Source: Mycolicibacterium rhodesiae NBB3 (GTDB lineage Bacteria > Actinomycetota > Actinomycetes > Mycobacteriales > Mycobacteriaceae). From it: a stretch of DNA of 64,000 nucleotides. The first letter of the stretch is position 1; each line of letters opens with the position of its first letter. Shown here one piece after another: positions 45,957 through 57,769 of the stretch. Below the pieces are notes generated by a model. That model worked only from the letters and a program-made list of their open reading frames with translations, made no database searches and was not told the DNA's origin. A program made the position numbers and the translations under genes. The stretch covers positions 1,922,001-1,986,000 of the forward strand of contig NC_016604.1 of NCBI RefSeq assembly GCF_000230895.2, given 5' to 3'.

Positions 45957-46457
45957 GTGCAACTCTCGGTGCGGCGAAGGGTCGGTCAAGCCCCGTTGTC
46001 CGGTTGGTTGGCGACCTCAGCAACAACGCTGCTGGTAGCTTCGATCCCCGCCCTGGTGACCGGATGCTCCGGTAACGACATGATGGCCACCATCGGCATG
46101 CCCACTTCGGCGACGGCGACCGCGCATGGACAGGCCAGCACGCCGCCCGGACCGGTGCAGGCGGACGGACAGTCCGACGACATGGTCGTCACCGCGCAAC
46201 AGCGCACGTACCTGGACGCGCTGAACGCCGCGGGGGTGCATCCATCCAGCGATCTGGCCGCGTTGTCGATCGGCTCCTATGTGTGCCAGGCTCGCGCCGC
46301 CAAACAGAATGATCAGGCGGTATGGGACTCCGTACTACCGTTGGTGCGAAGTGACGTCCGCGATGGCGGCCACCTATCCTCTATTGCGCCGTCGAGCGTG
46401 AATGTCGACTCGGTGACCGCCGATTACATTCGCACCGCGACCGAGCGACTCTGCTGA
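45957..46457 (+). CDS. DUF732-domain exported lipoprotein-like protein
   Basis: A 166-residue exported protein. The N-terminal hydrophobic run ends in a lipobox-like ALVTGCSG, so acylation at the cysteine is plausible. A Thr/Ala/Pro-rich spacer follows, then a DUF732 domain (VTAQQRTYLDALNAAGVHP, LAALSIGSYVCQARAAKQ, VNVDSVTADYIRTATERLC) with a pair of cysteines. DUF732 proteins are small secreted mycobacterial proteins of unknown function. Start: GTG 45957. It lies between fbpD and culp6 in the mycolate cluster. Confidence 0.85.
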   Translation: MQLSVRRRVGQAPLSGWLATSATTLLVASIPALVTGCSGNDMMATIGMPTSATATAHGQASTPPGPVQADGQSDDMVVTAQQRTYLDALNAAGVHPSSDLAALSIGSYVCQARAAKQNDQAVWDSVLPLVRSDVRDGGHLSSIAPSSVNVDSVTADYIRTATERLC

Positions 46458-46511
46458 CAGTCGCGGACGACCAGCACAAGACCACCGCACGCGAGGAGCA
46501 ACCGAGAACCC

Positions 46512-47522
46512 ATGCCCAAGTCCAATCAGCGAAAACGTCACCGCATCCTCGGTGTCGTCGCTGCGGTGGCCGTATCCCTCGTCGTGGTGTTGGTCGTCGT
46601 GCTCGTCTGGGTCTGGCAGCGATCACCGGACACTCCGCCGGGAGCGATTCCGCCCACCGCGGTTCCGCCCGGTGGTATCCCTTCGACGGGTAAGAAGCCG
46701 CGGCCGGAGTTCCAGGACGCCAGTTGCCCCGACGTGCAGATGATCTCGATTCCGGGCACCTGGGAGTCCTCGCCCCAGCTCGACCCGTTCAACCCGACGC
46801 AGTTCCCCATCGCGCTGCTGCTCAACGTGACCAACCCGCTGCGCCAGCAGTTCGACGCCGGCCGGCTGGAGATCTATACGGTTCCCTACACCGCGCAGTT
46901 CCACAATCCGTTCTCCGCGGACAAGCAGATGTCTTACAACCAGAGCCGCAAAGAGGGATTCGACGCGGCGATGCGCGCGATGACGGACATGAACAACCGT
47001 TGCCCGCTGACCAGCTACGTGTTGATCGGGTTTTCGCAGGGCGCGGTGATCGCCGGCGATATCGCCAGCGACATCGGCAACGGCCGCGGTCCGGTCGACG
47101 AGGATCTGGTCCTCGGAGTCACGTTGATCGCCGATGGTCGCCGCCAGCCCGGAGTCGGCCAGGACGTCGGACCCAACGCACCCGGACAGGGCGCGGAGAT
47201 CACCCTGGACGAGGTGCCGATGCTCAACGAGTTCGGTCTGGACATGACTGGTCCGCGGCCTGGCGGCTTCGGCATGCTCAACAGCCGCACATATGAGATA
47301 TGTGCGACGGGTGACCTGATCTGCTCAGCCCCGGAGTCGGCGTTCAACATCACTCAGCTCCCGAAGACGCTCGAAGTGCTCAGCGGCGGCGCCGGACAAC
47401 CGATCCACGCGATGTACAACACGCCGCAATTCTGGAATCTGGATGGCACTCCGGCCCCGCAGTGGACACTGGGTTGGGCGCAGAATGTGATCGATAACGC
47501 TCCGCACCCGAAACATGGCTGA
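46512..47522 (+). CDS. culp6: Cutinase-like lipase Culp6 (Rv3802c-like)
   Basis: A 336-residue protein with one N-terminal membrane anchor ([21 protein letters not shown]) and a proline-rich linker. The cutinase fold carries nucleophile motif [17 protein letters not shown], and [13 protein letters not shown] and [11 protein letters not shown] complete the domain. Rv3802c is an envelope phospholipase/thioesterase essential for mycolate homeostasis, encoded directly before fadD32-pks13-accD4, as here. Start: ATG 46512 ([10 protein letters not shown]). Confidence 0.94.
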   Translation: MPKSNQRKRHRILGVVAAVAVSLVVVLVVVLVWVWQRSPDTPPGAIPPTAVPPGGIPSTGKKPRPEFQDASCPDVQMISIPGTWESSPQLDPFNPTQFPIALLLNVTNPLRQQFDAGRLEIYTVPYTAQFHNPFSADKQMSYNQSRKEGFDAAMRAMTDMNNRCPLTSYVLIGFSQGAVIAGDIASDIGNGRGPVDEDLVLGVTLIADGRRQPGVGQDVGPNAPGQGAEITLDEVPMLNEFGLDMTGPRPGGFGMLNSRTYEICATGDLICSAPESAFNITQLPKTLEVLSGGAGQPIHAMYNTPQFWNLDGTPAPQWTLGWAQNVIDNAPHPKHG

Positions 47523-47554
47523 CCTGTAACCGCTGAGATTTGGCCTGGGTTGAC

Positions 47555-47594
47555 CCGTCACCTAACATTAAGAAAAAACTAAGAGCGGTGACGG
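47555..47594. promoter_or_regulatory. 8-base inverted repeat and likely promoter upstream of fadD32
   Basis: Perfect arms ccgtcacc (47555-47562) and ggtgacgg (47587-47594) bracket a 24-base AT-rich loop that includes TAACAT and AAGAAAAAACTAAG. This is the most AT-rich spot in the neighbourhood and lies about 90-130 bases before the fadD32 ATG. TAACAT could be a -10 element. The palindrome could be a regulator site or a hairpin. Confidence 0.45.
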
Positions 47595-47685
47595 ACGCCG
47601 CGGGGCGCAACGCCTAGCGGATGAACGCGCCTGCGAGTATGAGTGCAACGGCTTCAGCAGGTGAGGCTTTGACAGGAGAGTGAGA

Positions 47686-49575
47686 ATGGGGTTTCACAAC
47701 CCGTTCCTGAAAGACGGACTGATCAAGTTCCCCGATAACGGCAGCTTGGTCAAACACGTCGAAAAGTGGGCCAAGGTCCGCGGGGACAAGCTCGCCTACC
47801 GGTTCCTCGATTTCTCCGTCGAGCGTGACGGAGTGGCGCGCGAGTTGAACTGGGCTGACTTCGGCGCCCGTAACAGAGCCGTCGCCGCGCGACTGCAGCA
47901 GGTCACCGAGCCGGGCGACCGTGTCGCGATCCTCAGTCCGCAGAACCTCGACTACGTCGTCGCAATGTTCGGCGCGCTGTACTCGGGCCGCATCGCGGTG
48001 CCGCTGTTCGACCCGTCAGAGCCCGGCCACGTCGGCCGCCTGCACGCCGTTCTCGACGACTGCCAACCCGCTGCAATCCTGACCACCACCGACTCCGCCG
48101 AGGGCGTGCGCAAGTTCTTCCGCACCCGCCCGGCCAAGGAGCGTCCCCGCGTCATCGCCGTCGACGCGGTGCCCGTCGAGGTGGGTGCCACCTGGCAGCA
48201 GGTCGACGTCGAACACGACACCATCGCCTACCTGCAGTACACGTCCGGCTCGACGCGCATCCCGACCGGCGTGCAGATCACCCACCTCAACCTGGCCACC
48301 AACGTGGTGCAGGTGATCGAGGCGCTGGATGGCCAAGAGGGTGACCGCGGTCTGTCGTGGCTGCCGTTCTTCCACGACATGGGCCTCATCACCGCGCTGC
48401 TGGCGCCGATGATCGGGCATTACTTCACCTTCATGACGCCTGCGGCGTTCGTCCGTCGGCCCGGCCGGTGGATCCGCGAGATGTCGCGTAAGCCCGACGA
48501 CACGGGCGGGGTGATCTCGGTGGCCCCGAACTTCGCGTTCGACCACGCGGCGGCCCGCGGCCTGCCCAAGGACGACGAACCACCGCTCGACCTGTCCGTC
48601 GTCAAGTGCATCCTCAACGGCAGCGAGCCCATCTCGGCCGCCACCGTGCACCGGTTCAACGAAGCGTTTGCGCCGCACGGGTTCAAGCCGCAGGCCATCA
48701 AGCCGTCCTACGGTCTGGCCGAAGCCACGCTGTTCGTGTCGACCACCCCCATGGGCGACCACCCGAAGATCGTGTCCGTCGACCGCGACGCCCTGAACAG
48801 CGGCACCTTCGTCGAGGTCGATCCCGATTCGCCGAAGGCGGTCGCTCAGGCCGGCGCGGGCAAGGTGGGCGTCGCGGAATGGGCGGTGATCGTCGATGCC
48901 GAGTCCGCGACCGAGTTGCCCGACGGACAGATCGGTGAGGTCTGGATCAGTGGCCAGAACATGGGCACCGGCTACTGGGGCAAGCCCCAGGAGACCGTCG
49001 AGACGTTCCAGAACATCCTCAAGTCGCGCACCAACCCGTCGCATGCCGAGGGTGCCACCGACGACGCCACCTGGGTACGCACCGGCGACCTCGGCGCCTA
49101 CCACGACGGCGAACTCTTCATCACGGGCCGCACCAAGGACCTGGTGATCATCGACGGCCGCAACCACTATCCCCAGGACCTCGAATACTCCGCGCAGGAG
49201 TCCACCAAGGCGCTGCGGATCGGATACGTGGCGGCGTTCTCGGTGCCTGCCAACCAGCTGCCCGACGAGGTGTTCGAGAACGCGCACGCAGGCCTCAAGC
49301 GCGATCCCGACGACACATCGGAGCAGTTGGTGATCGTCGGTGAGCGCGCGCCCGGCGCGCACAAGCTCGACATGGGTCCGATCGCCGACGACATTCGTGC
49401 CGCCATCGCGGTGCGCCACGGCGTCACCGTGCGCGATGTGCTGCTGACCGCGGCGGGCGCCATTCCGCGCACTTCCAGCGGCAAGATCGGCCGCCGGGCG
49501 TGCCGCGCTGCGTACCTTGACGGCACTCTTCGCAGCGGCAAGATCGCCAACGATTTCCCCGACGAAAAAGACTGA
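47686..49575 (+). CDS. fadD32: Fatty acyl-AMP ligase FadD32
   Basis: A 629-residue acyl-adenylate ligase of the FAAL type. Adenylation motifs: [52 protein letters not shown] and [24 protein letters not shown]. The C-terminal lysine region is [16 protein letters not shown]. It activates meromycolic acid as acyl-AMP and loads it onto the N-terminal ACP of Pks13. Start: ATG 47686, with AGGAG seven bases upstream; GTG 47680 is less likely. Followed by pks13 after 16 bases. Confidence 0.97.
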   Translation: MGFHNPFLKDGLIKFPDNGSLVKHVEKWAKVRGDKLAYRFLDFSVERDGVARELNWADFGARNRAVAARLQQVTEPGDRVAILSPQNLDYVVAMFGALYSGRIAVPLFDPSEPGHVGRLHAVLDDCQPAAILTTTDSAEGVRKFFRTRPAKERPRVIAVDAVPVEVGATWQQVDVEHDTIAYLQYTSGSTRIPTGVQITHLNLATNVVQVIEALDGQEGDRGLSWLPFFHDMGLITALLAPMIGHYFTFMTPAAFVRRPGRWIREMSRKPDDTGGVISVAPNFAFDHAAARGLPKDDEPPLDLSVVKCILNGSEPISAATVHRFNEAFAPHGFKPQAIKPSYGLAEATLFVSTTPMGDHPKIVSVDRDALNSGTFVEVDPDSPKAVAQAGAGKVGVAEWAVIVDAESATELPDGQIGEVWISGQNMGTGYWGKPQETVETFQNILKSRTNPSHAEGATDDATWVRTGDLGAYHDGELFITGRTKDLVIIDGRNHYPQDLEYSAQESTKALRIGYVAAFSVPANQLPDEVFENAHAGLKRDPDDTSEQLVIVGERAPGAHKLDMGPIADDIRAAIAVRHGVTVRDVLLTAAGAIPRTSSGKIGRRACRAAYLDGTLRSGKIANDFPDEKD

Positions 49576-49591
49576 CTGACCACCCGTGAAT

Positions 49592-52500
49592 ATGGCTGAC
49601 ACACAGGACGATTCGCAGCAGCAACCCGAGACCCCGGCCGTTCCGGCTGCCCGCACCGACGTCTCGGTGCCCGAGCTTCGCGAGTGGATGCGCAACTGGG
49701 TGGCCAACGCAACGGGTCAGTCGCCCGACTCGATCAACGAGAACGCACCGCTGATCGAGTTGGGGATGGCCTCCCGCGACGCGGTCGCGATGGCCAGCGA
49801 TATCGAGGACTACACCGGAGTCGTCGTCACGGCCACCATGGCGTTCCGGCACCCGACGATCGAGTCGCTGGCGACGGTCATCGTCGAGGGTGAGCCGGAA
49901 CCCGAGATCTCCGACGACGAGGACTGGACGCGCGAGGTCGATGAGGACATCGCGAACATAGCCATTGTGGGTATCGCCACGCGCTTCCCCGGTGACATGA
50001 ACACCGCCGCGCAGACGTGGCAGGCACTGCTCGAAGGGCGCAGCGGTATCAGCGATCTGCCCGAGGGTCGCTGGGAGGAGTTCCTCGCCGAGCCTCGGAT
50101 CGCCGAGCGGGTGGCCAAGGCCCGCACCCGTGGCGGTTATCTGTCCGACATCAAGGGTTTCGACGCCGAGTTCTTCGCCCTGTCGAAGATGGAAGCCGAC
50201 AACATCGATCCGCAGCAGCGGATGGCGCTCGAACTGACTTGGGAGGCACTGGAAGACGCGCACATCCCGGCGTCGAGTCTGCGCGGGGAAAAGGTTGCGG
50301 TCTACATCGGGTCGTCGAACAACGACTACCAGTTTCTGGCCGTCTCGGATCCGACGGTCGCCCACCCCTACGCCATCACCGGCACGACGAGTTCGATCAT
50401 CGCGAACCGGGTGTCGTACTTCTACGATTTCCGCGGCCCGTCGATGGCGATCGACACCGCGTGCTCGAGTTCATTGGTCGCCGCGCACCAGGGTGTGGCG
50501 GCACTGCGCGCAGGTGAGGCCGACGTCGCCGTGGTCGGCGGCGTCAACGCGTTGATCACACCGCTGGTGACCATCGGCTTCGACGAGGTCGGCGGCGTGC
50601 TCGCACCAGACGGTCTGATCAAGTCCTTCTCCTCCGACGCCGACGGTTACGCCCGTTCCGAGGGCGGCGGCATGCTGATCTTCAAGCGGCTCGCCGACGC
50701 CCGCCGCGACGGCGACGAGATCTACGCCGTGATCGCAGGCAGCGCCGTCAATCACGACGGCCGTTCCAACGGCATGCTGGCGCCAAACCCCGACGCGCAG
50801 GCCGAGGTGTTGCGCACGGCGTACAAGGACGCGGGCATCAACCCGCGCGACGTCGACTACATCGAGGCGCACGGCACCGGAACCATCCTCGGCGACCCGA
50901 TCGAGGCCGATGCGCTCGGCCGCGTCGTAGGCAGGGGTCGGCCGGCCGACCGGCCTGTATTGCTCGGCGCAGTGAAATCCAATGTGGGACACCTGGAGTC
51001 GGCTGCGGGGGCGGCCAGCCTCGCAAAGATGGCGCTCGCGCTGCGCAACGACAAGATTCCGCCGTCGATCAACTACGCCGGCCCCAACCCGTACATCGAC
51101 TTCGAGGCGGAGCGCCTGAAGGTCGCCGACACCGTCACCGACTGGCCGCGCTACAGCGGACACGCGATCACCGGTGTCTCCGGCTTCGGATTCGGCGGCG
51201 CCAACGCGCACCTCGTGCTGCGCGAGGTACTGCCGTCCGATCTCGTCGAACCCGAAGCGGACGACACCGTCGTCGAGGCGACGACCGCACCATCGGAAGC
51301 CACCGCCGTCTACGTCGGCGGTGTCCGGATGGACGAGTACGGAGAGTTCATCGACGATGAGCCGCTTGCGCGAAGAGAATCAGACGACGACGACTACGGA
51401 GACGACGCCGCCGTCGCCCACCACCACGCAGACGACGAACCCGAACTGCCCGGCTTGACCGACGAGGCCAAGCGCCTGATCGAGGCCGCCCGCGAGGAAC
51501 TCGAGTCCGGCGAACAACCGATTGCGCTTGTGCCGCTGGCGGTCTCGGGATTCCTGACGTCGCGTAAGAAGGCAACGGCCGCCGAGCTCGCCGACTGGAT
51601 CGACAGCCCGGAAGGTCGCGCCTCGTCGCTGGAGTCGATCGGGCGGTCGCTGTCGCGTCGCAACCACGGTCGTTCACGCGCCGTCGTGCTCGCCCGCGAT
51701 CACGACGAGGCGATCAAGGGCCTGCGTGCCGTCGCCGAAGGTAAGCAGCATCCAAGCGTCTTCAGCGCGGACGGACCCGTCACCAATGGCCCCGTATGGG
51801 TGCTGGCCGGTTTCGGTGCTCAGCATCGCAAGATGGCCAAGAGTCTGTACCTGCGCAATGAGACGTTCGCTCAATGGATCAACAAGGTCGACGCGCTTGT
51901 GCAGGACGAGCGGGGGCACTCGATCGTCGAAATGATCCTCGACGACGCCATCGACTACACCGACGAGACGTGTCAGTACCCGATCGAAGTCGTCCAGTTG
52001 GTCATCTTCGGTATCCAGGTCGCGCTCGGCGAACTGCTCAAGGCCCACGGCGCGAAACCCGCTGCGGTGATCGGCCAGTCGCTCGGTGAGGCCGCGGCCG
52101 CGTACTTTGCGGGCGGACTGTCGCTGGAGGATGCCACCCGCGCCATCAGCTCGCGTGCCCACCTGATGGGTGAGGGCGAGGCGATGCTCTTCGGCGAGTG
52201 GATCCGCCTGATGGCGTTGGTCGAATACTCCGTCGACGAAATCGACACCGTGTTCGCCGATTTCAAGGACCTCGAAGCGTGCGTGTACGCCGCGCCCACC
52301 CAGACCGTCATCGGCGGTCCGCCCGAACAGGTCGACGCGATCATCGCGCGCGCCGAATCGGAGGGGAAGTTCGCCCGCAAGTTCCAGACGAAGGGCGCGA
52401 GCCACACCTCGCAGATGGACCCGCTGCTCGGCGAGCTCGCCGCGGAACTTCAGGGCATCGAGCCGCGTCCGCTGCAGATGGCCTACTTCTCGACCGTGCA

Positions 52501-55159
52501 CGAGGGTCAGCTGATCCGTGCCGGCGGTGAACCGATCCACGACGTGGATTACTGGAAGAAGGGCCTGCGGCACAGCGTCTACTTCACGCAGGGCATCCGC
52601 AACGCCGTCGACAACGGCCATACGACTTTCCTCGAGCTGGCGCCGAATCCGGTTGCGCTGATGCAGGTTGGCCTGACCACCGCTGACGCCGGTCTTTACG
52701 ACGCGCAGCTGATCGCGACGCTGGCCCGCAAGCAGGACGAGGTCGACTCGATGACCACGGCGATGGCCCAGCTGTTCGTGTACGGCCACGACCTGGACTT
52801 CAGGACCCTGTTCGAGAAGGGCTCCTACGCCGAGATCCCGCCCACGCGCTTCAAGCGCAAGCCGCACTGGCTCGACGTCCGTTTCACCGGTGACGCCTCG
52901 GTGATGATGCCGGGCAACCATGTCGCGATGCCTGACGGCAGGCATGTCTGGGAATTCGCTCCGAAGGGCCAGCCTGACCTCGCGGCATTGGTGAAATCCG
53001 CTGCGGCGCAGGTTCTTCCGGATTCAAAGCTGGTCGCCTCTGAGCAACGCGCGGTGCCGGGCGACGGGTCCCGGCTGGTGACCACGCTGACCCGTCACCC
53101 CGGCGGCGCGAGCGTGCAGGTGCACGCGCGTATCGACGAGTCGTTCACCTTGGTTTACGACGCAGTGGTGAGCCGCGACGGCGCCGCTTCTGCACTTCCG
53201 GCGGCCGTGGCGACCGGATCGGTTGTCGCCGAACTGGGCCCACGAGCGGAGCTCAGGGGAGTCCCGGCCGCATCCGTCGTCGACGAACCCGACGACAGCG
53301 CCGAGATCCTGCAGGACAACCTGACGGCGGGCGCCGGTCTCGCGGCGGGTTTCGCGAAGTGGTCGCCGGACACCGGTGAGACCATCGGTCAGCGGCTGGG
53401 CGCGATCGTCGGCGGCGCGATGGGTTACGAGCCCGAGGACCTGCCGTGGGAGGTGCCGCTGATCGAGCTCGGACTGGACTCGCTGATGGCCGTCCGGATC
53501 AAGAACCGGGTCGAGTACGACTTCGACCTGCCGCCGATCCAGCTGACCGCGGTCCGGGACGCGAACCTGTACGCGGTGGAGAAGCTGATCCAGTATGCGA
53601 TCGAGCACCGCGACGAGGTCGACGAGCTCGCCGAGTCGCAGAAGGGGCAGACCGCCGAGGAGATCGCCGCCGCGCAGGCGGAGTTGATGGGCGGCGCCAC
53701 GACGGTCGCCGAGCTTGAGGCCAAGCTGGCCGAGGCCGGGCATCCCATCGCCGCCGAAGCCGCCGAAGCCACCGAAGCCCCCGAAGCCACCGAAGCCACG
53801 AAGGCCGAAGCCACGCAGACCGCCGCGGAGGCCATCGCCACGGATGCCGTGGAATCCCAGGTGTCACCGCCGATCCCGCCGCCGCCGACCGATCCGCGCG
53901 GCCCGTCCGCGGCAGGACCGTCGCAGTCGACGGTGGCCGCCGCGTCCATGGGCCCACGCGCGGAGCGCAGGGGAGTGCTGACGCAGGAGGCGGTGACCGA
54001 GGCGCTCGGCTCCGACGTGCCGCCGCGCGATGCCGCCGAGCGGGTGACGTTCGCGACGTGGGCCATCGTCACGGGTAAGTCGCCGGGCGGCATCTTCAAC
54101 GAGCTGCCCAAGGTCGACGACGAGACTGCGGTCAAGATCGCCGAACGCCTCACCGAACGTGTCGACGAGGGCACCGTGACCGCCGACGATGTGCGTGCGG
54201 CCAAGACAGTCGAGGCGCTGGCCATGACGGTGCGCGACTACCTCGAGGGCGGCAAGGTCGACGGGTTCGTCAGGACCCTGCGAGCTCCCAAGGAGGGATC
54301 GAACGAGATCCCGGTGTTCGTCTTCCACGCCGCCGGCGGGTCGACGGTGGTCTACGAGCCGCTGCTGAAGCGGTTGCCGCCGGGCACACCGATGTACGGC
54401 ATCGAGCGGGTCGAGGGTTCCATCGAGGAGCGTGCACGTGAATATGTGCCCAAGTTGATGGAGATCAACACCTGGGCGAGCGAAGTGACGGGAGAAAAGC
54501 GGGTCCGGCCGTTCATCCTGGCGGGCTGGTCGCTGGGCGGCGTGCTGGCCTACGCCTGTGCGATCGGACTCAAGGAGGCGGGCGCCGACGTGCGCTTCGT
54601 CGGCCTCATCGACGCGGTGCGCCCCGGGGAGCCGATCCTGCAGACCAAGGAGGAGACCCGCAAGCGCTGGGACCGTTACGCCCGGTTCGCGGAACGCACC
54701 TTCAACGTCGAGGTGCCCGAGATCCCCTACGAGGAGCTCGAGGCGCTCGACGACGAGGGCCAGGTGCGCTTCGTCCTGGATGTCGTCTCGCAGGCCGGCG
54801 TGCAGATCCCCGGCGGCATCATCGAGCATCAGCGCACGTCGTATCTGGACCAGCGGGCGATCGATCTCGCCGAGATCCAGCCCTACGACGGCCATGTCAC
54901 GCTGTACATGGCCGACCGCTACCACGACGACGCGATCTACTTCGAACCCGCGTACGCCACCCGCAAACCGGACGGCGGCTGGGGCGAGTTCGTGTCCGAC
55001 CTGGAGGTCGTGCACATCGGGGGCGAACACATCCAGGCGATCGACGAGCCGTACATTGCCAAGGTCGGCGCACACATGAGTGAGGCGCTAGGACGCATCC
55101 AGAGCGAAGCGACAGTGGCAGAAGCCGCCTATGAAGATCAGGAGAAGCAGGCGAAGTGA
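49592..55159 (+). CDS. pks13: Polyketide synthase Pks13 (mycolic acid condensase)
   Basis: An 1855-residue multidomain enzyme. N-terminal ACP with Ser61 ([12 protein letters not shown]), KS about 115-545 with Cys291 (DTACSSSL), acyltransferase about 720-1060 with Ser830 (GQSLGEA), C-terminal ACP with Ser1297 ([10 protein letters not shown]), thioesterase about 1580-1855 with Ser1647 (GWSLGG). It condenses meromycoloyl-AMP-derived acyl with the AccD4-dependent carboxylated acyl chain and releases the product onto trehalose. It is longer than the M. tuberculosis protein (about 1733): an acidic, histidine-containing KS-AT linker and an Ala/Glu/Thr-rich C-ACP-TE linker are expanded. ATG 49592 gives MADTQ. 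Confidence 0.97.
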   Translation: MADTQDDSQQQPETPAVPAARTDVSVPELREWMRNWVANATGQSPDSINENAPLIELGMASRDAVAMASDIEDYTGVVVTATMAFRHPTIESLATVIVEGEPEPEISDDEDWTREVDEDIANIAIVGIATRFPGDMNTAAQTWQALLEGRSGISDLPEGRWEEFLAEPRIAERVAKARTRGGYLSDIKGFDAEFFALSKMEADNIDPQQRMALELTWEALEDAHIPASSLRGEKVAVYIGSSNNDYQFLAVSDPTVAHPYAITGTTSSIIANRVSYFYDFRGPSMAIDTACSSSLVAAHQGVAALRAGEADVAVVGGVNALITPLVTIGFDEVGGVLAPDGLIKSFSSDADGYARSEGGGMLIFKRLADARRDGDEIYAVIAGSAVNHDGRSNGMLAPNPDAQAEVLRTAYKDAGINPRDVDYIEAHGTGTILGDPIEADALGRVVGRGRPADRPVLLGAVKSNVGHLESAAGAASLAKMALALRNDKIPPSINYAGPNPYIDFEAERLKVADTVTDWPRYSGHAITGVSGFGFGGANAHLVLREVLPSDLVEPEADDTVVEATTAPSEATAVYVGGVRMDEYGEFIDDEPLARRESDDDDYGDDAAVAHHHADDEPELPGLTDEAKRLIEAAREELESGEQPIALVPLAVSGFLTSRKKATAAELADWIDSPEGRASSLESIGRSLSRRNHGRSRAVVLARDHDEAIKGLRAVAEGKQHPSVFSADGPVTNGPVWVLAGFGAQHRKMAKSLYLRNETFAQWINKVDALVQDERGHSIVEMILDDAIDYTDETCQYPIEVVQLVIFGIQVALGELLKAHGAKPAAVIGQSLGEAAAAYFAGGLSLEDATRAISSRAHLMGEGEAMLFGEWIRLMALVEYSVDEIDTVFADFKDLEACVYAAPTQTVIGGPPEQVDAIIARAESEGKFARKFQTKGASHTSQMDPLLGELAAELQGIEPRPLQMAYFSTVHEGQLIRAGGEPIHDVDYWKKGLRHSVYFTQGIRNAVDNGHTTFLELAPNPVALMQVGLTTADAGLYDAQLIATLARKQDEVDSMTTAMAQLFVYGHDLDFRTLFEKGSYAEIPPTRFKRKPHWLDVRFTGDASVMMPGNHVAMPDGRHVWEFAPKGQPDLAALVKSAAAQVLPDSKLVASEQRAVPGDGSRLVTTLTRHPGGASVQVHARIDESFTLVYDAVVSRDGAASALPAAVATGSVVAELGPRAELRGVPAASVVDEPDDSAEILQDNLTAGAGLAAGFAKWSPDTGETIGQRLGAIVGGAMGYEPEDLPWEVPLIELGLDSLMAVRIKNRVEYDFDLPPIQLTAVRDANLYAVEKLIQYAIEHRDEVDELAESQKGQTAEEIAAAQAELMGGATTVAELEAKLAEAGHPIAAEAAEATEAPEATEATKAEATQTAAEAIATDAVESQVSPPIPPPPTDPRGPSAAGPSQSTVAAASMGPRAERRGVLTQEAVTEALGSDVPPRDAAERVTFATWAIVTGKSPGGIFNELPKVDDETAVKIAERLTERVDEGTVTADDVRAAKTVEALAMTVRDYLEGGKVDGFVRTLRAPKEGSNEIPVFVFHAAGGSTVVYEPLLKRLPPGTPMYGIERVEGSIEERAREYVPKLMEINTWASEVTGEKRVRPFILAGWSLGGVLAYACAIGLKEAGADVRFVGLIDAVRPGEPILQTKEETRKRWDRYARFAERTFNVEVPEIPYEELEALDDEGQVRFVLDVVSQAGVQIPGGIIEHQRTSYLDQRAIDLAEIQPYDGHVTLYMADRYHDDAIYFEPAYATRKPDGGWGEFVSDLEVVHIGGEHIQAIDEPYIAKVGAHMSEALGRIQSEATVAEAAYEDQEKQAK
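53236..53262 (+). repeat. 27-nt in-frame direct repeat inside pks13, copy 1
   Basis: The bases gggcccacg-A-gcggagc-T-caggggagt are 25/27 identical to copy 2 at 53950. Both lie in the same codon phase and encode GPRAExRGV. This copy sits in the linker just before the C-terminal ACP. Confidence 0.7.
53950..53976 (+). repeat. 27-nt in-frame direct repeat inside pks13, copy 2
   Basis: The bases gggcccacg-C-gcggagc-G-caggggagt differ from copy 1 at two positions. This copy lies after the C-terminal ACP, at the end of the expanded linker that precedes the thioesterase region. Confidence 0.7.
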
Positions 55160-56709
55160 CCAACAAGACCACCGCGGAACTGCTCGCCGAACTCCACGAG
55201 AAGCTGGAGTTGGCGAAGGAACCCGGTGGCGAAAAGGCCATCGCCAAGCGCGAACGCAAGGGCATCCCGAGTGCTCGCGCGCGCATCCACTCGCTCGTCG
55301 ACCCCGGCAGCTTCCTCGAGATCGGCGCGCTGTGCAAGACGCCGGGCGATCCGGAGGCGCTCTACGGTGACGGGGTGGTCACCGGCCACGCCACCATCAA
55401 CGGCAGGCCGGTCGGCGTGTTCAGCCACGACCAGACGGTGTTCCAGGGTTCGGTCGGCGAGATGTTCGGGCGCAAGGTCGCCAAGCTGATGGAGTGGGTG
55501 GCGATGGTCGGCTGCCCGATCATCGGTATCAACGACTCGGCGGGTGCGCGCATCCAGGACGCGGTGACGTCGCTTGCGTGGTACGCCGAACTCGGCCGCA
55601 GGCACGAGATGCTGCGCGGTCTGGTGCCCGAGATCTCGCTGATCTTCGGCGCGTGCGCGGGCGGTGCGGTGTACTCGCCGATTCAGACCGATCTCGTGGT
55701 CGCGGTGCGCGATCAGGGCTACATGTTCATCACCGGTCCGGATGTGATCAAGGACGTCACCGGGGAGGACGTCACGCTCGACGAACTCGGCGGCGCCGAC
55801 AACCAGGCCCGCTACGGCAACATCCATCAGGTGGTGGAGTCGGAGGAGGCGGCGTTCCAGTACGTCCGCGACTATCTGAGCTTCTTGCCCGCCAACACAT
55901 TTGACGATCCGCCGATCGTCAACCCGGGTATGGAACCTGAACTGACACCGCACGACTACGAGCTCGACGCGATCGTGCCGGATGCCGACAACCAGGCCTA
56001 CGACATGATGGAGATCCTGCTGCGGATCTTCGACGACGGCGACGTCTTCGAGGTCGGTGCGCAACGCGGTCAGGCGATGATCACGGCGTTCGCACGTGTC
56101 GACGGCCGTCCGGTCGGCGTCATCGCCAACCAGCCCATGTACCTGTCGGGTTCGATCGACACCGAAGCCTCGGACAAGGCGACGGCCTTCATCCGGTTCT
56201 GTGACTCCTACAACACGCCTTTGGTTTTCGTGGTCGACACCCCCGGGGCACTGCCGGGTGTCGAGCAGGAGAAGGGCGGCATCATCAAGCGTGGCGGCCG
56301 GTTCTTCAACGCATTGGTGGAGGCCGACGTACCGAAGATGACGGTCATCATCCGCAAGGCGTACGGCGGTGGGTACGCGGTGATGGGGTCCAAGCAGCTG
56401 GCCGCGGACCTCAACTTCGCGTGGCCGACGGCGCGCATCGCGGTGATCGGCGCCGAGGGTGCCGCACAGTTGTTGGTGAAGCGTTTCCCGGATCCCACGG
56501 CGCCGGAGGTGCAGAAGATCCGCGCCGACTTCATCGAGGGTTACAACCTCAACATGGCCACACCGTGGATCGCCGCCGAGCGCGGGTACATCGACGCGGT
56601 CATCCAGCCGCACGAAACCCGGCTGCTGCTCCGCAAGTCGCTGCGGTTACTGCGTGACAAGCAGAAGTGGGATCGGGTGCAGCGAAAGCATGGTCTGACT
56701 CCGATCTGA
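55156..56709 (+). CDS. accD4: Acyl-CoA carboxylase carboxyltransferase subunit AccD4
   Basis: A 517-residue carboxyltransferase beta subunit. [33 protein letters not shown] and [18 protein letters not shown] form the N-half acyl-CoA site; [20 protein letters not shown] and [20 protein letters not shown] the C-half. With AccA3, AccD5 and AccE5 it carboxylates long-chain acyl-CoA to supply the Pks13 extender. GTG 55156 overlaps the pks13 stop (GTGA), confirming the fadD32-pks13-accD4 operon. Confidence 0.97.
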   Translation: MTNKTTAELLAELHEKLELAKEPGGEKAIAKRERKGIPSARARIHSLVDPGSFLEIGALCKTPGDPEALYGDGVVTGHATINGRPVGVFSHDQTVFQGSVGEMFGRKVAKLMEWVAMVGCPIIGINDSAGARIQDAVTSLAWYAELGRRHEMLRGLVPEISLIFGACAGGAVYSPIQTDLVVAVRDQGYMFITGPDVIKDVTGEDVTLDELGGADNQARYGNIHQVVESEEAAFQYVRDYLSFLPANTFDDPPIVNPGMEPELTPHDYELDAIVPDADNQAYDMMEILLRIFDDGDVFEVGAQRGQAMITAFARVDGRPVGVIANQPMYLSGSIDTEASDKATAFIRFCDSYNTPLVFVVDTPGALPGVEQEKGGIIKRGGRFFNALVEADVPKMTVIIRKAYGGGYAVMGSKQLAADLNFAWPTARIAVIGAEGAAQLLVKRFPDPTAPEVQKIRADFIEGYNLNMATPWIAAERGYIDAVIQPHETRLLLRKSLRLLRDKQKWDRVQRKHGLTPI

Positions 56710-56727
56710 TCGCGGATAATCTTCCCC

Positions 56728-57738
56728 GTGTCCAACCACTTCACCGGGCTGAGCCTGGGACCGCCGCTCGGGGATCAACGGCTAGATCTGTGCGATCTCT
56801 ACGCCTTCGCTTCGCCGGCCGATGCCGCGCGTACCGTCCTGATTCTCAACGCGAATCCGAACGCCGACGCTTTGCACCCGGACGCCATCTACCGGCTCGC
56901 CATCGACAACGACGGTGACCTGCAGAACGACATCGCGTTCAGCTTCGTCTTCTCCGCGCCGACCGACGGTCGGCAGACCGTCGACGTGTTTCTCGCGCAC
57001 GGTGACGAAGCGGAGTCGCCGGAAGCGGTGGGCGAGAAGATCTTCAGCGGTGTCGAGGTGTCGTTCGGCAAGACGCCCGATATCCACACCTCGGGTGGGT
57101 TCACGTTCTTCGCGGGTGCACGCAGCGATGCGTTCTTCTTCGACTTCGACGGCATCAAGAACCTGTTCGACATTTCGGGTAAGCGCAACTTCACGTCACC
57201 GCATCTCGCCGACCTCGGCGGCAAGTCGCCGTGGACGGGTCAGGATTCCAACACCGAAGCCAATGTGTTCTCCATGGTGCTGGAAATGCCCACCGAATAC
57301 CTCGGGGCGAAATCGGACATCCGCATCTGGGGCCGCTGCAGCCTTCGGCAGGACGGCAAGCTCAACCACGTGGACCGCGCAGGCCACCCCTCGGTCAGCA
57401 GTTTCTTCAACACCGACGACACCAAACTGGAGTACAACGCCAGTGAACCGGTGCGTGACCGCGAACGGTGGATCGAGCAGTTCATCCACCTGATGGGCCA
57501 CACGGGCGACTACACCCGCGAGGAGGCCATCGCAGCGATCGACCGCGAGGGCACGCTGCCCGACATGCTGACGTACGACACGGCCAAACCCGCCAAGTAC
57601 CCGAACGGCAGGGTGTTCACCGATGACGTCATCGATTACCGGCTGGCCTTTCTGACCAAGGGTGAATGCCCGCCGTCGGGACTGAGTCCGCACACCGACA
57701 CCCTCACCGAGTTCCCCTACCTCGGCACACCGCACTGA
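56728..57738 (+). CDS. DUF4331-domain protein
   Basis: A 336-residue protein with no obvious signal peptide. It has the DUF4331 pattern: [30 protein letters not shown] at the start, [39 protein letters not shown], and [20 protein letters not shown] near the end. Function is unknown; the family is predicted to be beta-rich. Start: GTG 56728. It follows accD4 by 18 bases on the same strand and may share the operon, as an adjacent gene does in other mycobacteria. Confidence 0.86.
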   Translation: MSNHFTGLSLGPPLGDQRLDLCDLYAFASPADAARTVLILNANPNADALHPDAIYRLAIDNDGDLQNDIAFSFVFSAPTDGRQTVDVFLAHGDEAESPEAVGEKIFSGVEVSFGKTPDIHTSGGFTFFAGARSDAFFFDFDGIKNLFDISGKRNFTSPHLADLGGKSPWTGQDSNTEANVFSMVLEMPTEYLGAKSDIRIWGRCSLRQDGKLNHVDRAGHPSVSSFFNTDDTKLEYNASEPVRDRERWIEQFIHLMGHTGDYTREEAIAAIDREGTLPDMLTYDTAKPAKYPNGRVFTDDVIDYRLAFLTKGECPPSGLSPHTDTLTEFPYLGTPH

Positions 57739-57769
57739 CGGTCGGCGACGAGACCACTACTATTCGGCC

